This document shows, piece by piece, positions 1 to 8,657 of a DNA stretch of 34,237 bases (the first letter of the stretch is position 1; the number at the start of each line of letters is the position of its first letter). Source of the stretch: Erysipelotrichaceae bacterium (lineage in GTDB: Bacteria; Bacillota_I; Bacilli_A; Erysipelotrichales; Erysipelotrichaceae); NCBI GenBank assembly GCA_022799495.1, contig JAAWON010000015.1:1-34237 (forward strand), read 5' to 3'. The position numbers were made by a program, and so were the translations under genes. The notes beneath the pieces are model-generated. The model was not told the DNA's origin. It was given only the letters and a program-made list of their open reading frames with translations, and made no database searches.

Positions 1-191
1 TTCATGAGATTATGAGTGATATCAAGCGATATTGTGATGAGGAACAACGGATGATGATGCAGGAGGAGTTAGAAAAGGAGACGCAGTTACGTAAACAAGC
101 AGAAAAAGAATTAAACAAGTTTCAACTTATGGTAGAAAAGATGCGTAGTGGTATGTCCTATGAAGATGCTTTGACTTTGAGTGAAGCATGA
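1..191 (+). CDS. 3' end of a coiled-coil protein, possibly Rpn/PD-(D/E)XK transposase-like
   Basis: The gene enters from outside the window, so only about 62 C-terminal residues are visible, ending at TGA 189-191. The part seen is rich in Glu, Lys and Gln and should form a helix or coiled coil. It ends in a short tail of the type GMSYEDALTLSEA. Tails like this (G-[ML]-S-x-E-x-A-x-x-L) close many Rpn-family recombination-promoting nucleases, also annotated as PD-(D/E)XK transposases, but that likeness rests on a few residues and the catalytic part is outside the window. The reading frame is clear; the product is a guess. Confidence 0.45.
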   Translation, partial: HEIMSDIKRYCDEEQRMMMQEELEKETQLRKQAEKELNKFQLMVEKMRSGMSYEDALTLSEA

Positions 192-448
192 AATGCCTAA
201 ATCATCCGTGTTACATATTGATTTAAGTAACATCTTAGCAGTAGTATTTAATTCCTATTATCCATTTTTAGCTATGGGCTGTATGCATTTGGCTTTCCGA
301 ATGCATCACAGTCCTTCTTTCTGGTGTAAGGAAAAAAGGACGCACAAACAAACTCCGCCACAATCGGATATCATTGCCCAAGCAAGCATACTCCTCTACC
401 TAACCCATAAAAAATAAACAGAAATGAGGAAATTTCTGAAATAAGCAC
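192..448. other. Intergenic stretch without a convincing gene
   Basis: A 78-codon open frame on the + strand here has no ribosome site and no recognisable domain, and I do not call it. The only structure is a hairpin at 283-306 with arms ATGCATTTGG and CCGAATGCAT (one G-T pair, CTTT loop). No T-run follows, so it is not a standard terminator. Confidence 0.4.
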
Positions 449-476
449 TTGCACCTTAAAAAAAATCTGCTATAAT
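449..476 (+). promoter_or_regulatory. Sigma-A promoter of the DUF1934-argS-rpoE operon
   Basis: The -35 is TTGCAC (449-454) and the -10 is TATAAT (471-476), 16 bp apart, with a TGC just before the -10 (extended -10). The DUF1934 gene starts 21 bp downstream. Confidence 0.8.
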
Positions 477-497
477 TCCCATGGTAAAGGTGATAGG

Positions 498-896
498 ATG
501 CAAAAACTGATCACATTAAAACGCTTTCATCGCTATGAACACACTCGTGATATCATCTACCGCGGTGAATGCGAATATCATAAACAGAATGATTGTATAA
601 TCCTTCGTTATTGGGAAAACAATAAGGAAGCGAAAACGCATTGTGAGATCATTGCCGCAGCCGATCATATGGAAATTCGGCGTGAAGGAGAAACAGCGAG
701 TACGCTGTATTTTGAAGTGAACAAGCAAAGCAAGGGTGTTTTAACTACTCCTTATGGCAACATAGAAATCGGTATCTATACATATCGCTATATTCGCCGG
801 GAGAATGTAATTACCTTGGAATATGATCTTATGGAAAATGATCGGCCGTTCAGCGGCTATCAGATGCTTTGGAACATTAAGGAGGGAAGCAAATGA
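498..896 (+). CDS. DUF1934 family protein (YwiB-like beta-barrel)
   Basis: A 132-residue protein with no signal peptide or membrane span, so cytoplasmic. The core pattern of DUF1934/YwiB is visible near residues 78-95: a Gly followed by a TPYG turn, then alternating strands ending in a sequence of the type ITLEYDLMEND. Family members are small calycin-like barrels of unknown biochemical role and often lie directly before argS and rpoE in Bacillota, as here. The ATG at 498 has AAAGGTGA five bases upstream. The stop overlaps the argS start (ATGA), which implies translational coupling. It is first in an operon with argS and rpoE. Confidence 0.8.
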   Translation: MQKLITLKRFHRYEHTRDIIYRGECEYHKQNDCIILRYWENNKEAKTHCEIIAAADHMEIRREGETASTLYFEVNKQSKGVLTTPYGNIEIGIYTYRYIRRENVITLEYDLMENDRPFSGYQMLWNIKEGSK

Positions 897-2533
897 GTGA
901 GTTGGAACAGCTGTTAAAACAAGTGCTTGCGGATGCTTATGAAAAAGCATTTCATGAATCAATAGATCTAAATGAAATTGTGATTGAAATACCAAAGGAT
1001 CAAAGTCATGGAGATTATGCGAGTAATTTGGCAATGCGCTTTGCGAAAGTGCTGAAACAAAATCCTCGTCAAATTGCCGAGGCATTGGTTGCGCATATGG
1101 ATCAAACCGCCATCGAGCATTGTGAAATCGCAGGACCGGGATTTGTCAATTTTACAATGAAAAAAGATGTCATGGCAAATGTCATTGATACGGTGTTGCG
1201 ACAGAATGAACAATACGGACATAATGAAAGCGGGGCACACCGGAAAGTCAATTTGGAATATGTATCGGCGAATCCAACCGGTGATCTGCATTTAGGGCAT
1301 GCGCGTGGAGCGGCATGGGGTGATAGTGTGGCACGTTTAATGAAGGCAAGCGGTTATGAGGTGTGCCGTGAATACTATGTGAATGATGCGGGAAATCAAA
1401 TCCATAATCTGGCGCTTTCTTTAATGGCTCGCTATGCACAGGAATTAGGGGAAGACCGTGAACTGCCCGAGGATGGTTATTATGGCAAGGATGTAATTGC
1501 GATTGCTAAACAACTGGTGGCAGAGCACAAGGATCATTATCTACACACAAGTGAGGAAGAGGCTTATCAATTCTTTCGTCAGGCGGGTATGCAGGCAGAG
1601 TTAGCGAAACTGAAACAGGATTTGGCTAGTTTTCGGGTTGCGTTTGATGTATGGTCCTCAGAACAGGAACTGCATGATTCCGGTAAGGTAGAAGAAGCCC
1701 TGCATGCTTTGCGCAACAGTGGAAAAACCTATGAAAAAGATGGAGCGATTTGGTTTCGCGCTACGGATTATGGGGATGATAAGGATCGTGTATTAAAGAA
1801 AAGTGATGGCAGTTACACATATTTGATGCCGGACATCGCATACCATATAACGAAGTTTGAGCGCGGCTTTGATACTCTTATCAATTTCTGGGGTGCCGAT
1901 CACCATGGATATATTCCACGAATGAAGGCTGCGATGGCTGCTTTGGGTCAGGATAGCGATCAACTAAAGGTAGACATCATTCAGATGGTGCGGCTGGTGG
2001 AAAACGGGGAAGAGGTAAAAATGAGCAAGCGAACCGGTAATGCGGTAACGGTGCGCGAACTATGTGAGGAAGTCGGCGTTGATGCGGTGCGCTATTTCTT
2101 TGTGCAACGCGCGTTGGATACACATTTGGATTTTGACCTTGGTTTGGCTCGCCGCCAAAGCAATGACAATCCTGTATATTATGCTCAATATGCACATGCG
2201 CGCATCTGTTCGATCCTAAAACAGGCCGGGGAATGGAAACGCTGTGAAAGTTATGAATTGTTAACACACGAAAAGGAAATCGCACTGTTAAAATACATCA
2301 ATGAGTTCCCGGCAGTGGTAATGGATGGCGCGGCAACACGAGCACCGCATAAGCTTTGTAACTACATTCAAAAACTGGCGGCTCATTTCCACAGTTTCTA
2401 CAACGCCTGCAAGGTTATAGACAAGCAGAATGAGGCATTGAGCGCACAGCGCCTTGCCTTATTACAGGCGACGAAGATCACATTGAAAAATGCCTTGTAC
2501 TTAATTGGTGTAGAGGCAAAAACGAATATGTAG
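893..2533 (+). CDS. argS: Arginyl-tRNA synthetase
   Basis: Class I aminoacyl-tRNA synthetase that charges tRNA-Arg in the cytoplasm. In 546 residues it shows an N-terminal tRNA-binding domain with the SHGDYASNLA pattern (residues 38-47), the HIGH-type signature HLGHARG (133-139), a Rossmann core with WGADHHGYIPR (333-343), and the second signature KMSKR (376-380). The C-terminal part is the helical anticodon-binding DALR domain. Length fits the family (about 550). Its ATG overlaps the previous stop by four bases, and GGAGG in the end of the DUF1934 gene serves as ribosome site. rpoE follows after 12 bases. Confidence 0.97.
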   Translation: MSELEQLLKQVLADAYEKAFHESIDLNEIVIEIPKDQSHGDYASNLAMRFAKVLKQNPRQIAEALVAHMDQTAIEHCEIAGPGFVNFTMKKDVMANVIDTVLRQNEQYGHNESGAHRKVNLEYVSANPTGDLHLGHARGAAWGDSVARLMKASGYEVCREYYVNDAGNQIHNLALSLMARYAQELGEDRELPEDGYYGKDVIAIAKQLVAEHKDHYLHTSEEEAYQFFRQAGMQAELAKLKQDLASFRVAFDVWSSEQELHDSGKVEEALHALRNSGKTYEKDGAIWFRATDYGDDKDRVLKKSDGSYTYLMPDIAYHITKFERGFDTLINFWGADHHGYIPRMKAAMAALGQDSDQLKVDIIQMVRLVENGEEVKMSKRTGNAVTVRELCEEVGVDAVRYFFVQRALDTHLDFDLGLARRQSNDNPVYYAQYAHARICSILKQAGEWKRCESYELLTHEKEIALLKYINEFPAVVMDGAATRAPHKLCNYIQKLAAHFHSFYNACKVIDKQNEALSAQRLALLQATKITLKNALYLIGVEAKTNM

Positions 2534-2545
2534 GAGGAGTGTAAC

Positions 2546-2878
2546 ATGAGTACAAAATCAATGGTCAATGTGGCCTATGAGTTGATGTTAAAGAAAAGAA
2601 AACCGGTGACCTTTCTAAAATTATGGGAGGATGTCGCAACGATGATGGGCTTCAATAAGCAACAGGAAGAGGATAATATTGCTCAGTTTTACAGTGATAT
2701 TTCTTTAGATGAGCGCTTTGTATCCGTCGGTGATAATAAATGGGATTTGCGTTCTCGTCATACTTACCATGAGGTATTTGTGGATACTGATGATCTGTTA
2801 ATTGAGGAGAATGATGAGGATGGCGAATTTGAGGAAGAGGAGCCAATAAAGGAAAGCGTAATTGATGATTATAATTAG
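2546..2878 (+). CDS. rpoE: RNA polymerase delta subunit
   Basis: Delta binds core RNA polymerase in Gram-positive bacteria and speeds recycling and promoter discrimination. The 110-residue protein has the N-terminal HARE-HTH domain (about residues 5-75, with FLKLWEDV and DNKWDLRSRH) followed by a short acidic tail of Glu and Asp from about residue 82. The tail is much shorter than in Bacillus subtilis, whose delta is about 173 residues. It has a strong AGGAGG site (from 2532) and follows argS by 12 bases, so it should share the promoter at 449. A terminator follows directly. Confidence 0.93.
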   Translation: MSTKSMVNVAYELMLKKRKPVTFLKLWEDVATMMGFNKQQEEDNIAQFYSDISLDERFVSVGDNKWDLRSRHTYHEVFVDTDDLLIEENDEDGEFEEEEPIKESVIDDYN

Positions 2879-2879
2879 A

Positions 2880-2901
2880 GGCGTCAACGGACGCTTTTTT
2901 T
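2880..2901 (+). terminator. Intrinsic terminator of the rpoE operon
   Basis: Stem GCGTC / GACGC with an AACG loop, followed by seven T. It begins two bases after the rpoE stop codon. Confidence 0.8.
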
Positions 2902-3096
2902 CTGCATGATGTGGTGAAGGGCGATAGATCCGCAAACGCAAGGAAGAGTGGTGCCGGGAGTGCAGGTGGTAATCCATCTTTAGGATGTATCAATCATAGA
3001 AAGAAAGAAGGATTCAGGGGTAAGCGTATCCTTTGCATAAGCATGGGACTTCACAAGATGTTCGTTTCGAAAACATGAGAAATATCGGCACAGGTA

Positions 3097-3125
3097 TCGT
3101 CAATAACGCCTAACTGTGGTACAAT
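3097..3125 (+). promoter_or_regulatory. Promoter of secA-prfB
   Basis: TACAAT (3120-3125) is preceded by TGG (extended -10) and, 17 bp upstream, by TCGTCA (4 of 6 to the -35 consensus). In the 195 bases between the rpoE terminator and this promoter I see no gene or clear structure. Confidence 0.6.
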
Positions 3126-3179
3126 AAGAAAAGCAGTGCAATTCAAAAAAATCAAACGAAGGATCGGAGGTTTTACCAT

Positions 3180-5534
3180 ATGGCAAATTTTATTGAACGC
3201 TTATTTAACGGCGAAAAGAAGATTTTAGCGAATCTGGCGCGCATCGCAGATGCGGTGGATGGCTTAAGTTCAGCGATGAAGGCTTTGAGCGATGAAGAAC
3301 TGAAAGCCAAGACAGATGAATTGAAACAACGCTATCAAAACGGAGAGACACTGGAGGATTTACAAGTAGAAGCGTTTGCGGTTGCTCGTGAGGCGGCCGG
3401 GCGTGTCATTCATGAATATCCTTTTAAAGTACAGATTATGGGTGCCGCAGCGATGCATCAAGGTGACATTGCCGAGATGAAAACAGGTGAAGGTAAGACC
3501 TTGACAGCGGTGATGTGTGTATATTTAAACGCTTTGGCCGGCAAAGGCATTCATGTAATCACGGTGAATGAATATTTGGCCGGACGTGATGCCGAGTGGA
3601 TGGGTGAAATCTATCGCTTTTTGGGCTTGAGTGTCGGAGTGAACTTGCGTTCGTTGAATCCAAGACAGAAGCGTGAAGCATATCAATGTGATATTACCTA
3701 TACGACAAACTCCGAGTTGGGTTTTGACTATCTGCGTGATAATATGGTAACTGATGTCAAGGATCGAGTACAGCGCGGTTTACATATGGCAATTGTCGAT
3801 GAGGTCGATTCTATTTTGGTCGATGAATCACGAACTCCACTGATTATTTCAGGTGGTCGCAAACAAACCGCCAATCTCTATTTACAGGCCGACCAATTCG
3901 TCAAACGCCTACATGGGGATGAATATGAAATTGATGAAAAAACAAGGCAAATTCAATTAACGGAAAAAGGTGTCAGCGTAGCGGAACGCAAATTCAAGAT
4001 TAAAAATCTATATGATATTGAACATACCCAGTTGGTACATCACATCCAGCAAGCCTTGAAAGCCAATTATATCATGATGAAAGATGTCGAATATGTCGTA
4101 CAGGAGGATGAAATTGTCATCGTTGATCAGTTCACCGGACGTACGATGCCGGGACGTGCCTATTCCGATGGCCTGCATCAAGCGATTGAGGCCAAGGAAG
4201 GGGTCAAGATCAAAGAAGAAACAAGCACTTTGGCAACGATTACCTATCAGAATTTTTTCCGTTTGTATGGCAAACTGGCCGGTATGACCGGTACGGCAAA
4301 AACCGAAGAGGAAGAATTTTTAGAGATTTACAATATGCGCGTGATTGAGATTCCTACCAATCGTCCGGTTGCGCGAATTGATTATCCCGATGCGATTTGG
4401 GGGACACGCTCACTGAAATTCAATGCGCTGTGTGATGAGGTAGAGAGTTTGTATCAGCGTGGACAACCGGTGCTGGTAGGTACCATTGCGGTTGAAACCA
4501 GCGAATTGATCTCTGATATGCTTACGAAACGGCATATCCCACATGAGGTATTGAATGCTAAAAACCATGCACGTGAGGCAGAGATCGTTGCGAAAGCAGG
4601 ACAGTTAAAAGCAGTGACGATTGCGACCAATATGGCAGGACGTGGTACTGATATCAAACTAAGTGAAGAATCACGAGCACTTGGCGGCTTGGCCGTACTG
4701 GGTTCAGAGCGCCATGAATCAAGGCGTATTGATAATCAGTTGCGTGGACGTAGCGGGCGTCAAGGAGATCCGGGATATTCTCGTTTCTATGTATCCTTGC
4801 AGGATAACTTGATGATTCGCTTTGGTGGCGAGCGCCTACAAGGATTATTTGCGACGATCGGCGATCAACAGGTAGAATCAAAAATGGTAACGAAATCTAT
4901 TTCACAGGCACAAAAACGCGTGGAAGGCTATAACTTTGATGTCCGCAAACAACTGTTGGATTACGATGATGTTTTGCGTAAACAGCGTGAGATCATGTAT
5001 GAACAGCGCAATTATGTGCTAGAAAACGATGATGTGCACAGTATTGTGAAGGATATGTGTGATCGTGTGGTCCGCTCTATCGTAGAGGCAAACTGTGAAG
5101 TAGCGCATCATGAGGATCAGGTGGACACAAACGGTGTGATTTCCGGCCTTGAATTACTGGGATTGGAAGAACACGCAATTCAAAGCGATCAGTTAAAGGG
5201 AATGGATAAGGAACAATGCATCACTTATTGTGCAGATCAAATCTTTGCGATCTATGAGGCAAAGATTGAACCGATTAAGGAACAATTCTTACCCTTTGAG
5301 AAAAATATCGTCTTGCGTAATATTGATCGCAACTGGATTGAGCATATTGATATGATGGATAAACTGCGCGGAGGCATTCATTTGCGTTCCTATGCGCAAA
5401 ATAATCCTTTACAGGCCTATGTTTCCGAGGGCTATGAGATGTTTGAGGAAATGATGCAGCGGATCGCCCGTGAGGTGGTATTCTTTGCCTTAAAGGTACA
5501 GATTCAACGAAAAGAAGAAGGAGAAGATGCCTAA
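3180..5534 (+). CDS. secA: Protein translocase ATPase SecA, short form without zinc tail
   Basis: SecA is the ATPase that pushes unfolded preproteins through SecYEG. In 784 residues the helicase-like motor is complete: Walker A KTGEGKT (101-107), the TTNSELGFDYLRDNM block (176-189), and DEVDS (207-211). Later come MTGTA, TNMAGRGTDI and the RGRSGRQGDPG arginine-finger block. The helical scaffold follows, with the IDRNWIEHIDMMDKLRGGIHLR region near the end. The protein stops at ..RKEEGEDA with no CxCxxxxxxxxCH/CC zinc motif, so the C-terminal linker and SEC-C tail are missing. The ribosome site is GGAGG at 3166-3170. The stop TAA overlaps the prfB ATG (TAATG), indicating coupling. Confidence 0.97.
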   Translation: MANFIERLFNGEKKILANLARIADAVDGLSSAMKALSDEELKAKTDELKQRYQNGETLEDLQVEAFAVAREAAGRVIHEYPFKVQIMGAAAMHQGDIAEMKTGEGKTLTAVMCVYLNALAGKGIHVITVNEYLAGRDAEWMGEIYRFLGLSVGVNLRSLNPRQKREAYQCDITYTTNSELGFDYLRDNMVTDVKDRVQRGLHMAIVDEVDSILVDESRTPLIISGGRKQTANLYLQADQFVKRLHGDEYEIDEKTRQIQLTEKGVSVAERKFKIKNLYDIEHTQLVHHIQQALKANYIMMKDVEYVVQEDEIVIVDQFTGRTMPGRAYSDGLHQAIEAKEGVKIKEETSTLATITYQNFFRLYGKLAGMTGTAKTEEEEFLEIYNMRVIEIPTNRPVARIDYPDAIWGTRSLKFNALCDEVESLYQRGQPVLVGTIAVETSELISDMLTKRHIPHEVLNAKNHAREAEIVAKAGQLKAVTIATNMAGRGTDIKLSEESRALGGLAVLGSERHESRRIDNQLRGRSGRQGDPGYSRFYVSLQDNLMIRFGGERLQGLFATIGDQQVESKMVTKSISQAQKRVEGYNFDVRKQLLDYDDVLRKQREIMYEQRNYVLENDDVHSIVKDMCDRVVRSIVEANCEVAHHEDQVDTNGVISGLELLGLEEHAIQSDQLKGMDKEQCITYCADQIFAIYEAKIEPIKEQFLPFEKNIVLRNIDRNWIEHIDMMDKLRGGIHLRSYAQNNPLQAYVSEGYEMFEEMMQRIAREVVFFALKVQIQRKEEGEDA

Positions 5535-6635
5535 TGGAACTTTATGAAATAAAACAAGGATTGGACACTCACTCAGAGAAGCTAACTTCTTTGGGTGAGT
5601 CACTTTGACTTAGCTGCGAAACGCTATAAGATTGAGGAATTAACGCAATTAAGTATGGAGGAAAGTTTTTGGCAGGATGCGAATCATGCGCAGTCGATCA
5701 TCCGCCAATTGAATGCGATGAAGGAGATTGTGGAAACATTTGATCGCCTGCATCAAGAACTGGATTCCTTGAAAGAAAGTTATGAGTTGTTAAAAGAAGA
5801 AGATGATGGGGAGTTGTTTCCGCTGGTGGAAATGGATTATCTTGCCTTTGATGAGCAGATTGCGGATTTTGAAATCAAAGTGCTGCTTTCACATGAATAC
5901 GATCAATCCAATGCGATTTTGGAAATCCATCCGGGAGCAGGGGGAACTGAATCCTGTGATTGGGCAGAAATGCTATATCGGATGTATACGCGTTGGGCCA
6001 ATAAAAAAGGCTATAAGGTCAGCGTGATGGATTATCAACCGGGTGATGAAGCAGGGATCAAATCGGTAACTTTCTTGGTGGAGGGAGATAAGGCTTATGG
6101 CTATTTAAAGGCAGAAAAAGGTGTGCACCGCTTAGTGCGTATTTCTCCTTTTGATGCCGGAGCAAGACGCCATACTTCCTTTGCCTCATTGGATGTCATG
6201 CCGCAGTTTCGTGATGAAATTGCGATTGAAATTAAAAGCGAGGATTTAATCGTTGAGACCAAGCGTGCCAGTGGAGCCGGTGGACAGCACATCAATAAGA
6301 CGGATTCTGCGGTACGGATGGTACATAAACCAACCGGTCTTGTCGCAACTTGTCAAAGCGGTCGTTCCCAACATGAAAACCGCGAGGAGGCATTGCGTAT
6401 TTTGAAATCACGCATCTATCAGCGTATGATTGAGGAACAAGAGGCTAAACTGGCGGAAATCAAAGGAGAACAGAAATTGATTGAATGGGGTTCACAGATT
6501 CGCTCTTATGTATTTCATCCTTATTCCTTGGTTAAGGATGTGCGCAGCGGTTATGAGACGAGTCAGATTCAAACCGTTATGGACGGTGATTTGGATGCGT
6601 TTATCTATGCCTATTTGAAAATGCAGATATCGTAA
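5534..6635 (+). CDS. prfB: Peptide chain release factor 2, made by programmed +1 frameshift
   Basis: RF2 releases finished proteins at UGA and UAA. Translation starts at ATG 5534 and reads 24 codons to an in-frame TGA at 5606-5608. A +1 slip on CTT joins it to the long frame that begins GAC (5607) and runs to 6635, giving about 366 residues. In the joined numbering the codon-recognition SPF tripeptide is near 204-206 and the catalytic GGQ at 249-251, matching E. coli RF2. The frame after the slip opens with a GTG at 5595, so an annotation starting there would miss the true N-terminus. The start overlaps the secA stop. A terminator follows the gene. Confidence 0.96.
5593..5609 (+). promoter_or_regulatory. 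prfB +1 frameshift signal
   Basis: An internal Shine-Dalgarno-like GGGTGAG (5593-5599) lies one codon upstream of the slip site CTT TGA C (5603-5609). This is the classic autoregulatory arrangement: when RF2 is scarce, slow UGA reading favours the shift that makes more RF2. Confidence 0.95.
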
Positions 6636-6651
6636 ACAAAGCATACAAAAG

Positions 6652-6675
6652 CCGATGGGTATTCGTCGGTTTTTT
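6652..6675 (+). terminator. Intrinsic terminator after prfB
   Basis: Stem CCGATGG paired to TTCGTCGG with G-T pairs, followed by six T. Confidence 0.7.
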
Positions 6676-6694
6676 CTTATCAATTTATGGGTTT

Positions 6695-6764
6695 CCACCA
6701 TCTAGTGTGGAGTGAGAAAAATAACCACCAAATAGTGTGGATACACTCCACCAACTGGTGTGGA
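6695..6764. repeat. Three imperfect palindromic repeats CCACCAnnTRGTGTGGA
   Basis: Copies lie at 6695-6711, 6725-6741 and 6748-6764, with start-to-start distances of 30 and 23 bp. Each 17-mer pairs a left CCACCA with a right TRGTGTGGA, so each is itself an imperfect dyad. A GTGGA / TCCAC pair also links copies two and three. No gene lies between the prfB terminator and the next gene's promoter. Clustered operator sites, or the repeat-bearing end of a lost insertion sequence, both fit. Confidence 0.75.
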
Positions 6765-6765
6765 G

Positions 6766-6794
6766 AAACAGAAGCCAAAATGACCTCTGTTTTT
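6766..6794 (+). terminator. Possible intrinsic terminator after the repeat cluster
   Basis: AAACAGA (6766-6772) pairs with TCTGTTT (6786-6792), with a 13-base loop and five T at 6790-6794. It is weaker than the other terminators in the window, because the T-run takes part in the stem. Confidence 0.4.
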
Positions 6795-6903
6795 AAATGT
6801 TTATTTGAGTAAGAAACCAGTTTCATTCACAGCATACATGATTACATCTGTTCGCTGTATTTATGTAACAGCAGATCCTTTGCATCCGTTTTTTTCTACC
6901 ATG

Positions 6904-6932
6904 TAGACAAATATTCAAAGTGTCTCTATAAT
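6904..6932 (+). promoter_or_regulatory. Sigma-A promoter of the lipoprotein gene
   Basis: TAGACA (6904-6909), a 17-bp spacer and a perfect TATAAT (6927-6932). GGAGG follows at 6941-6945, nine bases before the ATG. Confidence 0.85.
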
Positions 6933-6953
6933 AGTATAGAGGAGGATGAAATC

Positions 6954-7412
6954 ATGAAAAAACTAATGATCATTTTTATATTATTATGTGTCGCTACTGC
7001 TTGTGGAAACAACACACAGCCAAAAGAAACAGATCCTGCGCAAGATCAACTGAGTGATCAACCCGATGAAACTGAGGATCAAGAAGAAATAAATGCGCCG
7101 CATGGAGTTCCACCGGTAATATACTACCATGGTAAGCATTATTCAAATATGGGAGGATTAGATGAACTTCCTGAACAATTTATTGATTCAGGGGACAAAA
7201 TCCTCGGCATAGAAAGTGATGATAATACTCTCCCCAATCAGGAATGCTATGGCTCAGGATTTGTGGGCATTGATACGATTGGCAATACCATATACATTGA
7301 TCCCAATCATCAGGATTTCATTATGATTAAAGGACAGTCACGTTATGGATTATTCGTTTATAATCCTTCAGTAGATAAGAATTACTTGGATATAGTTTTG
7401 CATAACAAATAA
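6954..7412 (+). CDS. Small secreted lipoprotein of unknown function
   Basis: A 152-residue protein with an N-terminal MKKL start, a short hydrophobic stretch and lipobox VATAC, so Cys17 should be lipidated and anchored to the outer face of the membrane. An acidic, Gln-rich linker (about 19-45) follows, typical of lipoprotein tethers. The globular part begins near residue 53 with a VIYYHGKHYSN-like strand and resembles small Clostridia lipoproteins with repeated short strands. I recognise no enzyme motif. It has its own strong promoter and ribosome site and appears monocistronic. The three palindromic repeats upstream might control it. Confidence 0.8.
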   Translation: MKKLMIIFILLCVATACGNNTQPKETDPAQDQLSDQPDETEDQEEINAPHGVPPVIYYHGKHYSNMGGLDELPEQFIDSGDKILGIESDDNTLPNQECYGSGFVGIDTIGNTIYIDPNHQDFIMIKGQSRYGLFVYNPSVDKNYLDIVLHNK

Positions 7413-7528
7413 AAACCTTAGTAAGTATATCTTTTGACTTTCTCCTTTCGGATCATATCATAAAAAGGTATACAGAAAAGACCATGTAATGTATGAGTTT
7501 CTCTGCCACAAATACGTTATATAAAATC

Positions 7529-7551
7529 GGTGAGAGTTTTCTCACCTTTTT
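7529..7551 (+). terminator. Strong intrinsic terminator, 117 bp after the lipoprotein gene
   Basis: Perfect 7-bp stem GGTGAGA / TCTCACC with a GTTT loop, then five T. It is well separated from the lipoprotein stop, leaving a 3' untranslated stretch of over 100 bases in which I see no open frame with a ribosome site. Between it and 7720 I see no gene. Confidence 0.75.
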
Positions 7552-7719
7552 CTTATGTGGGTGGTAGTTGTTTATAGGGGGGATGGATACGTATTCCCGT
7601 TGGTTTTTGGGAGTGTGTATTTACATTGCTTTATTGAACGATATCAGAGAGATAAAAGAAGCCTGTTATGCGTAAGAAAGAAAAAGCATGGTTTCCCTGT
7701 TTATGTTTTGCGGACTGCG

Positions 7720-7728
7720 TGGTATAAT
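7720..7728 (+). promoter_or_regulatory. Extended -10 promoter of the yitT-like gene
   Basis: TGGTATAAT gives a perfect -10 (7723-7728) with TG extension. The -35 at the right distance is poor (TTTATG, 7700-7705). Transcription would begin near 7735, which bears on the start codon of the next gene. Confidence 0.6.
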
Positions 7729-7780
7729 AAGCATGCTTGTGCAAAAAGGAAATGATGCAGGTAAGGAAAGCGGTGAGAAC

Positions 7781-8638
7781 TTGCGCAGGAAGGAATTACT
7801 TTATGATTTAATGTTGATCCTTGCGGGCAATGCCGTACTGGCGATTGGTGTCGGTGTATTTATTTTGCCGGCTAATATTCTATCCGGTGGAGTGGCCGGT
7901 ATCGCGGTAGCGTTAGAGCCTTTTTTGCATATCAGTCCCAATGTGATGATCAATTTCTTAACCGTTGGTCTGTTTTTGCTGGGTTCGCTGTTTCTAGGCA
8001 AGAAATTTGCTTTGCATACGGTATTAAGCACGATGTTTTATCCGCTGTTTCTCGGTGTGGTGACATACTTTACGCAGGAACAAAGTGTCAGTGAGAGTCC
8101 ATTGTTAAATTCGATATATGCCGGTGTATTTGTCGGCATCGGTGTGGGACTGGTGTTTCGCTCCGGAGCCTCCAGTGGAGGCATGGATATTCCACCTTTG
8201 ATTATTAACAAGTATACCGGGATTCCTTTACCGACATTGGTATTGATAACGGATGGCTTGACTGTGTGTTTGGGTATATTGGCTTATGATTTAGAGGCAG
8301 CTTTGATCGGGTTGGTATCGGTTTATGTTTCCAGTATGATGATTGATAAAGTCATTACCATCGGAGGTCATGATGCGAAAAATGTAATGATTATTTCTAA
8401 TCATTATGAAGCAATCACATCGTCGATTTACACGAATTTGAATCGCGGGGCAACGATTATCGAGGCAACCGGTGGCTATACGCAGACAAAGCGACCGATG
8501 ATTATGGTGGTGCTGTCAAAGAAACAACTTCCGGCATTAAAGCGTATGATTGCGCATATTGATCCGGAGGCATTTGTGGTAGTGAGTGAAACGACAGAAG
8601 TTCAGGGAGAGGGCTTCTCTTATCAGGAAGAAATGTAG
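7781..8638 (+). CDS. YitT family membrane protein (DUF161 plus DUF2179)
   Basis: About 285 residues with five or six hydrophobic spans in the first 190 (for example LMLILAGNAVLAIGVGVF and SLFLGKKFALHTV). The core ends in a GLVFRSGASSGGMDI motif typical of YitT proteins. A soluble C-terminal DUF2179 domain (GRGATIIEATGGYTQTKR-like turn, here NRGATIIEATGGYT) of ferredoxin-like fold follows. The transport role of the family is not established. The open frame extends upstream to ATG 7688, but a -10 element lies at 7723-7728, so I choose TTG 7781, which follows AAGGAAAG and GGTGAG and starts where family members usually do. The start is uncertain; the gene is not. Confidence 0.88.
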   Translation: MRRKELLYDLMLILAGNAVLAIGVGVFILPANILSGGVAGIAVALEPFLHISPNVMINFLTVGLFLLGSLFLGKKFALHTVLSTMFYPLFLGVVTYFTQEQSVSESPLLNSIYAGVFVGIGVGLVFRSGASSGGMDIPPLIINKYTGIPLPTLVLITDGLTVCLGILAYDLEAALIGLVSVYVSSMMIDKVITIGGHDAKNVMIISNHYEAITSSIYTNLNRGATIIEATGGYTQTKRPMIMVVLSKKQLPALKRMIAHIDPEAFVVVSETTEVQGEGFSYQEEM

Positions 8639-8657
8639 TAATAAAGAGGGACGAGGG

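Noticed and set aside
283-306. Terminator for the first gene
   Set aside because: Good hairpin but no T-run and about 90 bases after the stop codon.
181-417. 78-codon open frame after the first gene
   Set aside because: No ribosome site, biased low-complexity composition and no domain; it begins inside the end of the previous gene.
7555-7755. 66-codon open frame before the yitT-like gene
   Set aside because: No ribosome site; begins just after a terminator and overlaps the promoter and start of the real gene in another frame.
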